Part shown: positions 1 through 7,395 of the stretch, piece by piece
Numbering within the stretch: the first letter of the stretch is position 1
Layout of the letters: each line of letters starts with the position of its first letter
Assembly: GCA_022545625.1 (NCBI GenBank)
Contig: JACZQS010000049.1
Span: 1 to 10,996 of the forward strand
DNA length: 10,996 nt
Origin: Pseudomonadota bacterium
Lineage (GTDB): Bacteria; Pseudomonadota; Gammaproteobacteria; GCA-001735895
Direction of reading: 5' to 3'
Notes under the pieces: generated by a model
Told to the model about the DNA's origin: nothing
Databases searched by the model: none
Seen by the model: the letters and a program-made list of their open reading frames with translations, nothing else
Translations under genes and position numbers: made by a program

Positions 1-218
1 AACCCCAATTGCTTCACCGTTAAGACGACTAGCTCTATCTCCTTCCGATGTTCTGCAACCGTAAATTCTGAACTTTCAATCAGCTCCAGAGCATGATCAG
101 AGACAAGAGCACTACTGCTATCTAAACTTTTTACAATCTCCTCTTTTGACATTCCGCCAACCTCTAACGTCAGACGCTTAGATTGCTCTTCCTCTAGAGA
201 TCGTTCCGATCGAGTCAT
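1..218 (-). CDS. Partial hypothetical protein, C-terminus beyond window edge
   Basis: An open minus-strand frame begins with ATG at 218 and runs off the left edge (72 codons seen). The protein starts MTRSERSLEEEQSKRL and is short, highly charged and apparently helical, with many Glu, Ser and Lys residues. I see no signal peptide, membrane segment or recognisable motif. No clear Shine-Dalgarno precedes ATG 218. An internal ATG at 152 (MSKEEIV) has AGAGG eight bases upstream and could be the real start. The ATG lies 18 bases after the stop of another minus-strand reading-frame tail (237), so the two may belong to one foreign transcription unit. The position downstream of a dacA operon normally holds ybeD-lipB-lipA, and this protein resembles none of those. 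I do not recognise the family. Confidence 0.5.
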   Translation of the reverse strand, partial: MTRSERSLEEEQSKRLTLEVGGMSKEEIVKSLDSSSALVSDHALELIESSEFTVAEHRKEIELVVLTVKQLG

Positions 219-236
219 GAACTAACTATGCCGATC

Positions 237-349
237 TTATTGTATCGGAGCAATCGTAGGTTGCTCTTGTACCGGCGTCGGAGTTAATTCAACTGGTACC
301 CACTTCACATCCAGATTTGGCTCTACTGCTGTAGCCCATATTTGTCCTC
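237..349 (-). other. Orphan reading-frame tail next to the dat breakpoint
   Basis: A minus-strand frame, different from that of the aminotransferase, is open from an in-frame TGA near 370 to a TAA at 237-239. It encodes a tail containing KFTRGQIWATAVEPNLDV and ending in the Pro-rich PTPVQEQPTIAPIQ. It has no plausible start codon of its own here, so it looks like the 3' end of a gene whose 5' part is missing. It overlaps the last codons of the aminotransferase frame. The aminotransferase family's usual C-terminal Gly/Pro-rich motif (VGxGxPGP type) is absent from all three frames of this stretch, so a simple frameshift does not repair that gene. The rest of 219-322 shows nothing else. Its origin is unknown. 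Confidence 0.4.
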
Positions 350-1084
350 GCGTAAACTTAACCAGATCTCATTGGCCTGGTGCAAGTCATCCTCGCTGAT
401 ATTTTTTTCGCTACAAATAATCTTGTTCTGCTGGCACAGTTCAAGAACGATTTCGCGGGTAATACCACCGAGCATGTGGCGACTTTTTGGCGGTGTGATA
501 ACGATATCATCCCTGACGATAAACAGGTTGCTCTGCGAACCTTCAATGGCGAATCCCTCTCGAATCAGAATTGCCTCGTTCGCGCCCTGGTTTCTGGCTT
601 CCTGGTGCAGTAACGCGTTTGCCAACAAATTAATTGTTTTTATATGGCAGTCACTCCAACGCGTATCGTCTAGCGTCACTGCCTTTTCCCCCGCGGTGGC
701 CGAATCCTGCTTCGCATAAACCTGCTCAGTACAGGTTACCAACACATTGGGTTGCATATCGGGGGGCCAGGCGTGATCGCGTTTTTCCATCGTGCCACGA
801 GTTATCTGTAAGTAAATCACGCTATCAGCAGACGGGAAATTATGCTCAATTAAAGTGGAAAATATTTCAATCCACTGCAGCGTTGTCAGTGGATTTGGGA
901 TATCTATTGCATCCAGGCTGTGCTGCAGTCGCGCCAGGTGGCCCTCGCTGCGGAACAGTTTACCCGAATAAACCGGTATGACCTCGTATACGCCGTCTCC
1001 GAACATGAATCCACGGTCAAATACAGATATTTTAGCTTTCTTGACGGCAGTATAATTGCCATTTAGATACAGTTTTTCAGGCAC
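323..1084 (-). CDS. dat: D-amino acid aminotransferase, C-terminus missing or replaced
   Basis: This is a class IV PLP-dependent aminotransferase that interconverts D-alanine and D-glutamate with their oxo acids in the cytoplasm, supplying D-amino acids for peptidoglycan. The diagnostic N-terminus SVFDRGFMFGDGVYE lies at residues 20-34. The PLP-binding lysine is K149 (HIKTINLL), E181 is followed by GSQSN, and GGITR lies at 206-210. R102-D-H104 matches the arginine and histidine that recognise substrate carboxylate in D-specific members. The start is GTG at 1084, nine bases after the dacA stop; it gives the expected N-terminus MPEKLYLNG, so translation is probably coupled. The protein is 253 residues against about 280 usual. 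Homology stops around W241-E246, and the remaining residues DKYGLQQ are unrelated. The last conserved Ser/Thr-rich loop near the cofactor phosphate and the C-terminal tail are lost, so activity as written is doubtful. Branched-chain aminotransferase or aminodeoxychorismate lyase are less likely given the R-x-H motif and the wall-gene context. Confidence 0.82.
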   Translation of the reverse strand: MPEKLYLNGNYTAVKKAKISVFDRGFMFGDGVYEVIPVYSGKLFRSEGHLARLQHSLDAIDIPNPLTTLQWIEIFSTLIEHNFPSADSVIYLQITRGTMEKRDHAWPPDMQPNVLVTCTEQVYAKQDSATAGEKAVTLDDTRWSDCHIKTINLLANALLHQEARNQGANEAILIREGFAIEGSQSNLFIVRDDIVITPPKSRHMLGGITREIVLELCQQNKIICSEKNISEDDLHQANEIWLSLREDKYGLQQ

Positions 1085-1093
1085 CCCATTTCT

Positions 1094-2233
1094 CTATTTA
1101 AACATCAACTTTATACTGTCTAGCGTTTTGATCCACAATCCGCCGTCATCCACCGCATGCGTTGCAACAATACTTTCATTGACAACTATTTTATCGTCCA
1201 GTTTGACATTCACCACGCCCATCTCCTGGCCCTGCGCTACCGGTGCGTTAATTTCACTGTCAATCTCCATCGACGCCTGCAAATCGCGATAGCGGCCACG
1301 TGGGATCGTGATGTAGATATCACTCTCGACACCCATCGCAATTTGCTCCTGATCACCATACCAGATGCGAGCGGTTTTCAAGACTTCATTCGCACGATAA
1401 AGGCGGTGGGTTTCGAAATAACGATACCCGTAATTTAGCAAAGACAAGCTACTCTGAGTGCGTGACTTGTCTGATTCAGCTCCGAGTATCACCGAAATCA
1501 GACGCATGTTGTTTCTGATTGCAGACGCCACCAGGCAATAGCCAGCCGCTTCAGTATGGCCTGTCTTGACACCATCTACGGTATTATCGCGCCATAAAAG
1601 GCGATTTCGATTGTATTGGCGAATGCTATTGAAGGTATATTCTCTTTCTTTATAGATTCGATAAGTCTCGGGAAATTCCTGGATAACTGCCTGGGTTAAA
1701 ATCGCAATATCGCGAGCAGTACTGTAGTGCCCTTTAGTTGGCCAGCCAGTCGCATTTTCAAACCGGGTATTGGTCAATCCCAATACCTCTGCCTGATGAT
1801 TCATATAGCCGGCAAAGGCCGATTCCGTGCCGGCAATATGTTCAGCCAACGCAACGCTGGCATCGTTACCCGACTGGATTATTAGTCCTCTCATCAAGTC
1901 CCTGACGGTTATCTTTTTTCCGACTTCGACAAACATTTTCGATCCTTTCATGCGCCAGGCTTTTTCGCTGATAGTGACGAGTTCATCGAGTTTAAGGTCA
2001 CCATCGGCAATCGCCCGATCGACCAGGTAGGCCGTCATTAACTTGGTGATACTTGCGGGCTCTATCCGCTGATCCGGATTCTTTTCAGCCAGTACCTGCC
2101 CACTGTCAAAATCCATCAGGAAATAGCTGTCCGCATCTAGCGAGGGCGGATCTGGTATCGGCCTTGGCGTTGCCCATATGCTGGTGTTGATAAATAACAA
2201 AAAGGCAATAATGGTGATTTTGACTATTTTCAT
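1094..2233 (-). CDS. dacA: D-alanyl-D-alanine carboxypeptidase (PBP5/6 family)
   Basis: This periplasmic serine carboxypeptidase (peptidase S11) removes the terminal D-Ala from peptidoglycan pentapeptides and so limits cross-linking. It has 379 residues, normal for the family. A signal peptide (residues 1-21, ending IWA) is followed by the active-site S61-I-T-K64, the S121-G-N123 motif and K223-T-G225. A C-terminal beta domain follows, then a terminal amphipathic segment (GGLWIKTLDSIKLMFK) of the type that anchors PBP5 to the outer face of the inner membrane. The frame stays open for another 102 codons upstream, but that extension overlaps rlpA and precedes the signal peptide, so ATG 2233 is chosen. 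It lies 100 bases after rlpA, with a sigma70-type promoter in the gap, and 9 bases before dat. No strong Shine-Dalgarno is visible. Confidence 0.95.
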   Translation of the reverse strand: MKIVKITIIAFLLFINTSIWATPRPIPDPPSLDADSYFLMDFDSGQVLAEKNPDQRIEPASITKLMTAYLVDRAIADGDLKLDELVTISEKAWRMKGSKMFVEVGKKITVRDLMRGLIIQSGNDASVALAEHIAGTESAFAGYMNHQAEVLGLTNTRFENATGWPTKGHYSTARDIAILTQAVIQEFPETYRIYKEREYTFNSIRQYNRNRLLWRDNTVDGVKTGHTEAAGYCLVASAIRNNMRLISVILGAESDKSRTQSSLSLLNYGYRYFETHRLYRANEVLKTARIWYGDQEQIAMGVESDIYITIPRGRYRDLQASMEIDSEINAPVAQGQEMGVVNVKLDDKIVVNESIVATHAVDDGGLWIKTLDSIKLMFK

Positions 2234-2268
2234 CTTATGCAGTAGATACCGTGATCCTAAGTGCCGCG

Positions 2269-2297
2269 ATTGTAGCGGGCGACCCAGGCCGTAACAA
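2269..2297 (-). promoter_or_regulatory. Predicted sigma70-type promoter for dacA-dat
   Basis: On the minus strand TTGTTA (2297-2292) and TACAAT (2274-2269) are separated by exactly 17 bases. Transcription would start near 2262, giving a leader of about 30 bases before the dacA ATG at 2233. It sits in the only gap over 15 bases inside the operon, so dacA and dat could be expressed separately from the upstream elongasome genes. The call rests on motif match only. Confidence 0.55.
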
Positions 2298-2333
2298 GCG
2301 CTATTGCAGGGAACATCCGAACAACTAATGTCA

Positions 2334-3122
2334 CTAATTAACGACGATGCGGGCAGTACTAAATCCCTTGCCTTTGAGGCGGCGAATGATCGCATTGGCT
2401 TCATCGATATCGTATAAGGGGCCCACCCGCACTCGGAAGAACAACCCTTTATTAGTTGCCAGTTCTGTAATCGATGCTGACCGTTCGTTTGCATCCTGCA
2501 AATCACGCAACAGGTTAATGGCGTTAAATTCCTCGCCAAAAGAACCCACCTGGATAAACAACGGGCTATCTTCCGCGGTATTCTCAGCGAGCGGGATTGC
2601 TCTTATTACGGGTGTGGGTGCCGGTGCTGACGCGCTCTGGCCCGGTACCAGGGTAGTGATCTCAACCCTGGCTGTACCCGCGCCAATAATATCGAGTTTT
2701 TGCGCGGCAGCGTAAGATAAATCAATAATTCGGCCGCTGACGAATGGTCCACGGTCATTGACCTTGACCACCGCCGAGCGGCTGTTAGTCAAATTTCTCA
2801 CGCGCACATAAACAGGAATTGGCAGTGTTTTATGCGCGGCAGTCATCGCGTACATATTATAAACTTCACCACTCGATGTTTTCCGGCCATGAAACTTTTT
2901 GCCATACCAGGAAGCGATGCCTCGCTGTTTAAATCCTTTCGCGTTTCCCATTACATAGTAACGTTTGCCAGCTACTACGTAAGACGAAGGATTGCCACTG
3001 GCTGATCGACTGGTTTGCGGAATAGTCGTAGGGATACCACCGGTTTTGTCTCCGATTGGCACCCCAAAGGTACAGGCTGACAGGGTCACTACCAGGGTTC
3101 CGATAAAAACTAGTTGTTTCAA
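2334..3122 (-). CDS. rlpA: RlpA lipoprotein, septal lytic transglycosylase with SPOR domain
   Basis: RlpA is an outer-membrane lipoprotein; in Pseudomonas it cuts naked glycan strands lacking stem peptides. The signal peptide ends in the lipobox LSAC, with C17 as the lipidated residue. The double-psi beta-barrel spans about residues 65-156 (ASWYGKKFHGRKTSSGE through GTARVEI). E86, H97 and D123 have the same spacing as the catalytic residues described for Pseudomonas RlpA. A Pro/Ala-rich linker (about 160-183) leads to a C-terminal SPOR domain (about 186-262), which binds denuded septal glycan. The start is TTG at 3122, supported by AGGA eight bases upstream and by a complete lipoprotein signal. 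It follows mltB by 14 bases. Stops TAG and TGA lie in tandem at its 3' end. Size (262 residues) and domain order are typical. Confidence 0.95.
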   Translation of the reverse strand: MKQLVFIGTLVVTLSACTFGVPIGDKTGGIPTTIPQTSRSASGNPSSYVVAGKRYYVMGNAKGFKQRGIASWYGKKFHGRKTSSGEVYNMYAMTAAHKTLPIPVYVRVRNLTNSRSAVVKVNDRGPFVSGRIIDLSYAAAQKLDIIGAGTARVEITTLVPGQSASAPAPTPVIRAIPLAENTAEDSPLFIQVGSFGEEFNAINLLRDLQDANERSASITELATNKGLFFRVRVGPLYDIDEANAIIRRLKGKGFSTARIVVN

Positions 3123-3130
3123 ACTGTTAG

Positions 3131-3134
3131 TCCT
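3131..3134 (-). promoter_or_regulatory. Ribosome binding site fixing the TTG start of rlpA
   Basis: AGGA on the minus strand lies eight bases before TTG 3122, between the mltB stop (3137-3139) and rlpA. No ATG or GTG in frame would preserve the full lipoprotein signal peptide, so this site supports the rare TTG start. Confidence 0.6.
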
Positions 3135-3136
3135 GT

Positions 3137-4129
3137 TTATTCCTGTTTCATCCTGTCTTTTATCAATAGTGACAACTGGTACACAGCCATCGCATAAAGC
3201 TCGCTATGATTATAGCGGGTAATGACGTAAAAATTTTGCAGGCCAACCCAGTATTCCGCTCCATCTTTCTGTTGTAGTTTCACCAGGGCTACAGCAGTAT
3301 CCGGGTCAAGTGCAGTTTTTGAGTACAACCCGTTTTGCACCAGATCAGACCACTTATAGGTGGTTTTGATTCCAGGTTTGAGCAGGTTAATCGAATTATT
3401 ATCGAGCGCCGTCAAGGGACCGGCTACTGCTTCGTTTGCTCGCCAGCCATGCTTGACGAAATAGTTAGCCACGCTGGCAAATATGTCCGGAATACTGTCA
3501 AACAGATTGGCCTGACCATCGCCGTCAAAGTCCACCGCATAACTACGGTAACTCGAGGCAATAAATTGAGGCATGCCCATAGCACCAGCATACGATCCCC
3601 TCAAGGTTCTGGGATCGAGGTTTTGCTCTTTCACCAACAATAGAAATTGCTCAAGCTCACGACTAAAAAATGCGCTACGTTTGGGATAGTCGAAAGCCAG
3701 GGTCACCAGGCTATCGAATACAGGATCCTTCCCCTTGTAGACTCCATAAAAGGTTTCAACACCAATAATCGCGAGGATGATTTCTTCGGGGACCCCGGTT
3801 TTCAGCCTAACTTCGGACAACAGTTTCGCGTGTTGACGCCAAAACTTCGCCCCCTGCTCAATTCGCTTATCCCTGATAAATATATGCCGATACTCATGCC
3901 AATCCAGTTCTTTTTCGGCGGGTTTATCCAATAACTCGAACAAGTGGTTTTGTTTCTTTACACCCGAGAACAATTCAATCAGCTCCGGCTCAGTGTAATC
4001 GCTTTGCCAGGCCATACGCTCGATAAACTGGTTCACGTCGGCACGATTTTTATAGTCGCCAAGCTTGATTTCGACTGCGTTTACAAGCGTCGAAAATAGC
4101 AAGACCAGCCATAGCAGATAATATTTCAT
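3137..4129 (-). CDS. mltB: Lytic murein transglycosylase B (MltB family)
   Basis: This enzyme cleaves the MurNAc-GlcNAc bond of peptidoglycan to form 1,6-anhydromuropeptides (glycoside hydrolase family 103). The catalytic glutamate is E125 in IIGVETFYG, as in Slt35/MltB. GAMGMPQF (182-189) belongs to the substrate cleft. DFDGDGQANLFDS (200-212) matches the EF-hand-like calcium site of Slt35. The protein is 330 residues, close to the family norm. The N-terminus MKYYLLWLVLLFSTLVNA is a signal peptide with a VNA cleavage site and no cysteine, so unlike E. coli MltB it should be released to the periplasm rather than lipidated. ATG at 4129 is three bases after the rodA stop and 14 bases ahead of the rlpA TTG, implying co-translation of the three genes. 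Confidence 0.95.
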   Translation of the reverse strand: MKYYLLWLVLLFSTLVNAVEIKLGDYKNRADVNQFIERMAWQSDYTEPELIELFSGVKKQNHLFELLDKPAEKELDWHEYRHIFIRDKRIEQGAKFWRQHAKLLSEVRLKTGVPEEIILAIIGVETFYGVYKGKDPVFDSLVTLAFDYPKRSAFFSRELEQFLLLVKEQNLDPRTLRGSYAGAMGMPQFIASSYRSYAVDFDGDGQANLFDSIPDIFASVANYFVKHGWRANEAVAGPLTALDNNSINLLKPGIKTTYKWSDLVQNGLYSKTALDPDTAVALVKLQQKDGAEYWVGLQNFYVITRYNHSELYAMAVYQLSLLIKDRMKQE

Positions 4130-4132
4130 CCA

Positions 4133-5254
4133 CTAACCCAAATAACGTTTAGCTGAACGTATCGACATCACTAATCCAAATCCCATCATCAAGGTTACCA
4201 TTGAAGTACCACCATAACTGATCAGCGGTAGCGGAACACCCACCACCGGCAACATGCCGGCAACCATACCAATATTAACAAACAGGTAAACAAAAAAAGT
4301 CAGACTCAGTGCACCTGCCAACAATCGCCCAAAATTTTCTGTCGCATGGGCTGCTATATACAGCCCCCGGTAGATTATTACCAGATAGAGTAATATCAAT
4401 AAAATACTACCGAAAAACCCAAATTCCTCGCCAAACACCGAGAATATAAAATCAGTCGAGCGCTCTGGAATAAAATCGAGCTGTGACTGCGTGCCATTGA
4501 GCCAGCCCTTGCCATAGACGCCACCCGAACCAATCGCAATTTTTGACTGAATTATATGATAACCTGAGCCCAGCGGATCACTCTCCGGGTTCAACAGCGT
4601 CAGGATGCGCTCGCGCTGATAATCGAGCAGCACAAACTTCCAGAGTAAGGGTGCCGTTAATGAAAGCAGAATACTCAGGGCTAAAATCGTTGTCCAGCGC
4701 ACGCCTGCCAGGAATAATACAAAAAATCCGGCGCTACCAACCAGGATAGCGGTACCCAGATCGGGCTGCCGGGCAATTAACAGGGCAGGAATCATTACCA
4801 GAACCACCGATATTACCAATGCCTTCCATCCTACCGGCAAGGCTTGACCGGCCAGATAAGATGCGACCATCATCGGTACCGCAAGTTTCAGAATTTCGGA
4901 GGGTTGAAATCGGATAATGCCGAGATCTAGCCATCGTTGCGCGCCTTTACCAACCTCTCCATAAAACATTACCGCGAGTAATAATAAAATTCCTGCCAGA
5001 TAAAGCCAGACTGAAATATTCTTCAAGATTCGCATCGGTATGTTGGCGAACGCTACCATTAATAAAAACGCCATCGCCAAACGCGTGATCTGGCGCATCA
5101 TTAAATCAATATCTGAACCACTCGCGCTGTATAGCAACATCACCCCAAACATTGATAACAGCCCGAGCAACAGGAGCAATACAGGATCGATACGCAGCGC
5201 TTCAAGAATACGCTTTGTATAGGAAACATTTTCGTAATCGAAGACCTGATTCAC
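4133..5254 (-). CDS. mrdB: RodA, SEDS peptidoglycan glycosyltransferase of the elongasome
   Basis: RodA polymerises lipid II into glycan during lateral wall growth, working with PBP2 in the inner membrane. The 373-residue protein is strongly hydrophobic, with about ten membrane segments. Family motifs are QRWLDLG...RFQPSE (106-119), ARQPDLGTA (161-169), and the large periplasmic loop with GSGGVYGKGWLNGTQSQLDF (242-261) and PERSTDFIFSVFGEE (263-277). In that loop D268 is the likely catalytic aspartate (E. coli D262). GVPLPLISYGGTS near the C-terminus is typical of the SEDS family. The start is GTG at 5254, overlapping the mrdA stop by four bases (GTGA), so translation is probably coupled. The wall-gene neighbours and direct link to mrdA favour RodA over FtsW. 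Confidence 0.96.
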   Translation of the reverse strand: MNQVFDYENVSYTKRILEALRIDPVLLLLLGLLSMFGVMLLYSASGSDIDLMMRQITRLAMAFLLMVAFANIPMRILKNISVWLYLAGILLLLAVMFYGEVGKGAQRWLDLGIIRFQPSEILKLAVPMMVASYLAGQALPVGWKALVISVVLVMIPALLIARQPDLGTAILVGSAGFFVLFLAGVRWTTILALSILLSLTAPLLWKFVLLDYQRERILTLLNPESDPLGSGYHIIQSKIAIGSGGVYGKGWLNGTQSQLDFIPERSTDFIFSVFGEEFGFFGSILLILLYLVIIYRGLYIAAHATENFGRLLAGALSLTFFVYLFVNIGMVAGMLPVVGVPLPLISYGGTSMVTLMMGFGLVMSIRSAKRYLG

Positions 5255-7098
5255 GACTGCCCCAGTAAATAAGCATCCATCACCTTGCGCGCAATCGGCG
5301 CAGCGACAGAACCACCATGACTGCCATGTTCGACGATCACCGCTACTGCAATACGCGGATCCTCGGCAGGGGCGAAACTGATAAATAATGCATGATCACG
5401 TAGTTTATCACTCACCGTTTCTTCATCGTATTCCTCATCCTGGGCAACACTATAAATCTGGGCGGTACCGGTCTTACCCGCGGTAATATACTGCATGCCC
5501 CAACTGATTGGGTAGGCTGTACCACGGAGACCATGGACTACGTTCACCATGGAATTCCTGATGTGCTGCCAGTTCAGATCCTTAATCAGCTCATAATTCC
5601 CTACCGGGAGGCTTTCTATATTGCGCCGCTCCCCGGAACCGGCAGTCTCGATAGCCCTGACAAGATGGGGACGAAAGCGTTTGCCTTTTTTTGAAAGCGC
5701 GGCGGTTGAGTTCGCGAGTTGCAGCGGTGTTACCAGAAACGCGCCCTGCCCTATGCCGGTAATCAAGGTTTCTCCGGGAAACCAGGGCATACTCTGGGTC
5801 ACCTTTTTCCATTCTCGGGAGGGTAATAAGCCACTTTTTTCGCCGGTGCTGTCGATGCCGGTCTTGCGCCCAAAACCAAACTGGTCCATGAAGGTCGAAA
5901 TCTTATCAATCCCCATCCGGTAAGATAAATCGTAGAAATAGACATCGCAGGACTGGGTGATTGCATCTTGTAAATCTACCGTACCATGGCCCAGCTTTTT
6001 CCAGTCCCGGTACTTTCGTTCCTCGTTGGGCAACAAAAAATATCCTCCGCAATATAGCTTCTGGTTTTTACTGATCGTGCTAGTTTCGAGTCCGGCTAAT
6101 CCATAAAAAGGTTTGATCGTCGAGCCGGGTGGGTACTGGCCCGACAGGGCTCGATTGAACAATGGCCTGCTGGATGAGTCGCGCAAACTGGCATAGTCTT
6201 TGACGCTGATGCCGTTGACGAACAGGTTGGGGTCGAAGGTTGGCATACTCACCAACGCCAGAATTTCGCCATTATTAGGATCGATCGCAACTACCGATCC
6301 GGTATTATCGCCAAACGCTTTCTCTGCCACCTTCTGCAAATTCGAATCGATGGTTAGATGCAGGTTGTTACCTGGAATCGGTGGCGTTTCGTCGAGCACA
6401 CGCAAGGTACGGCCCTTGGCATTCACCTCGACTTTTTGTACACCTACGGTACCGTGCAATTCGTCCTCATAGAATCTTTCGAGACCGAGTTTGCCGATAT
6501 GACTGGTACCGGCGTAGTTTGCTTCGTCAACCCGGCTTAGGTCATCCAGATCTATACGGCTCACATAGCCAAGCGCGTGTACACCGAAACCATTTAGCGG
6601 ATAGTTTCGCGCTAATCGAGCATTGATTTCCACCCCCTTAAATTTATGCAAATTAACAGCCAACCTGGCAACTTCGTCATCGTTGAGATTTAATCGCAAC
6701 GGTATACTTTCAAAAGGTCGACGCCGTTTCGAAGACTGGCGATATCGCTTCAGATCCTGGTCGCTATAGTCGACGTAGTGTTTGAGCCGGGTTAGTGTTT
6801 CTTCAATATCGTCAACCTGTTCGCGGATAATTTCGAGCCGGTAGGCCGGCAGATTTTTCGCAATTACCACGCCATTGCGATCAAATATTAGTCCCCTGGC
6901 GGGCGGCAGGGCTTTGATACGTACCCGGTTGCTATCTGACAGCGTGGAGAAATGCTCGTAGTCGACCACCTGCAATACGTAGAGCCGTATTAACACGGTA
7001 ACGATCAACGCCAGGACAATCACGGCCGATACGACCAGGCGTCGCCGGATCAGTCGGTATTCCAGGCGATCGTCTTTTAAATGAACTCGTTTGAACAT
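5251..7098 (-). CDS. mrdA: Penicillin-binding protein 2, elongation transpeptidase
   Basis: PBP2 is the class B D,D-transpeptidase that cross-links new glycan made by RodA and maintains rod shape. It is a bitopic inner-membrane protein of 615 residues. It has a short basic cytoplasmic tail, one membrane segment (about 21-45) and a pedestal domain with the conserved PPARGLIFDRNGVVIAKNLP (65-84). The transpeptidase domain (about 265-612) carries S326-T-I-K329, S383-C-D385 (the PBP2 variant of SxN) and K542-T-G544. ATG at 7098 gives the complete N-terminus, although no strong Shine-Dalgarno is seen. It is the first gene of the minus-strand operon. rsfS and rlmH, often found upstream, are absent, and the next gene upstream is divergent hppA. 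In the 297-base gap I find only a weak minus-strand promoter candidate (TTGCCA, 17 bases, TACACA). Confidence 0.97.
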   Translation of the reverse strand: MFKRVHLKDDRLEYRLIRRRLVVSAVIVLALIVTVLIRLYVLQVVDYEHFSTLSDSNRVRIKALPPARGLIFDRNGVVIAKNLPAYRLEIIREQVDDIEETLTRLKHYVDYSDQDLKRYRQSSKRRRPFESIPLRLNLNDDEVARLAVNLHKFKGVEINARLARNYPLNGFGVHALGYVSRIDLDDLSRVDEANYAGTSHIGKLGLERFYEDELHGTVGVQKVEVNAKGRTLRVLDETPPIPGNNLHLTIDSNLQKVAEKAFGDNTGSVVAIDPNNGEILALVSMPTFDPNLFVNGISVKDYASLRDSSSRPLFNRALSGQYPPGSTIKPFYGLAGLETSTISKNQKLYCGGYFLLPNEERKYRDWKKLGHGTVDLQDAITQSCDVYFYDLSYRMGIDKISTFMDQFGFGRKTGIDSTGEKSGLLPSREWKKVTQSMPWFPGETLITGIGQGAFLVTPLQLANSTAALSKKGKRFRPHLVRAIETAGSGERRNIESLPVGNYELIKDLNWQHIRNSMVNVVHGLRGTAYPISWGMQYITAGKTGTAQIYSVAQDEEYDEETVSDKLRDHALFISFAPAEDPRIAVAVIVEHGSHGGSVAAPIARKVMDAYLLGQS

Positions 7099-7293
7099 CT
7101 ACTGCGTGTCAGGGGTTGTGGGGCTGGTTAAACAAATGATATCTGTATTTTTGCGCTCAATGATGGGTACGCGATTAAACCATCGGACTGTGGCGATGCA
7201 TAGTGTAACGGTTCATATTTCAGTTGGATAGCATCGATCAGCGTTGAATCCCCCTTTTTTAATGGATTTGCGCAATTTATGTGTAAAGAGGTT

Positions 7294-7321
7294 TTGAACC
7301 CGTGGCAAAAATCGATATGAT
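7294..7321 (+). promoter_or_regulatory. Predicted sigma70-type promoter for hppA
   Basis: TTGAAC (7294-7299) and TATGAT (7316-7321) are separated by 16 bases in the mrdA-hppA intergenic region. Transcription would start near 7328, giving a leader of about 68 bases before ATG 7396. The rest of the divergent region (7099-7293) holds an A/T-rich tract near 7255-7260 but no clear operator or terminator. Confidence 0.5.
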
Positions 7322-7385
7322 GCACGAAATTTTTTTAGCTCCGTATCAGGGGCACTATTTATTGTTGGAAAATGTCCATTTAAAT

Positions 7386-7390
7386 GGGGA
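7386..7390 (+). promoter_or_regulatory. Ribosome binding site selecting the second ATG of hppA
   Basis: GGGGA lies five bases before ATG 7396. An earlier in-frame ATG at 7384 would itself overlap this motif and has only a poorly spaced purine stretch ahead of it, so 7396 (MEINTLLPP) is preferred. Confidence 0.55.
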
Positions 7391-7395
7391 ATAGT

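Noticed and set aside
323..360. Simple one-base frameshift at the end of dat
   Set aside because: No frame downstream restores the family's conserved C-terminal tail, so a single base change cannot explain the loss.
342..981. Several plus-strand open frames over the aminotransferase
   Set aside because: They lie opposite a clear PLP-enzyme coding frame and show no recognisable protein features.
2234..2539. 102-codon N-terminal extension of the dacA frame
   Set aside because: It overlaps rlpA, precedes a complete signal peptide and contains no family sequence; ATG 2233 is the sensible start.
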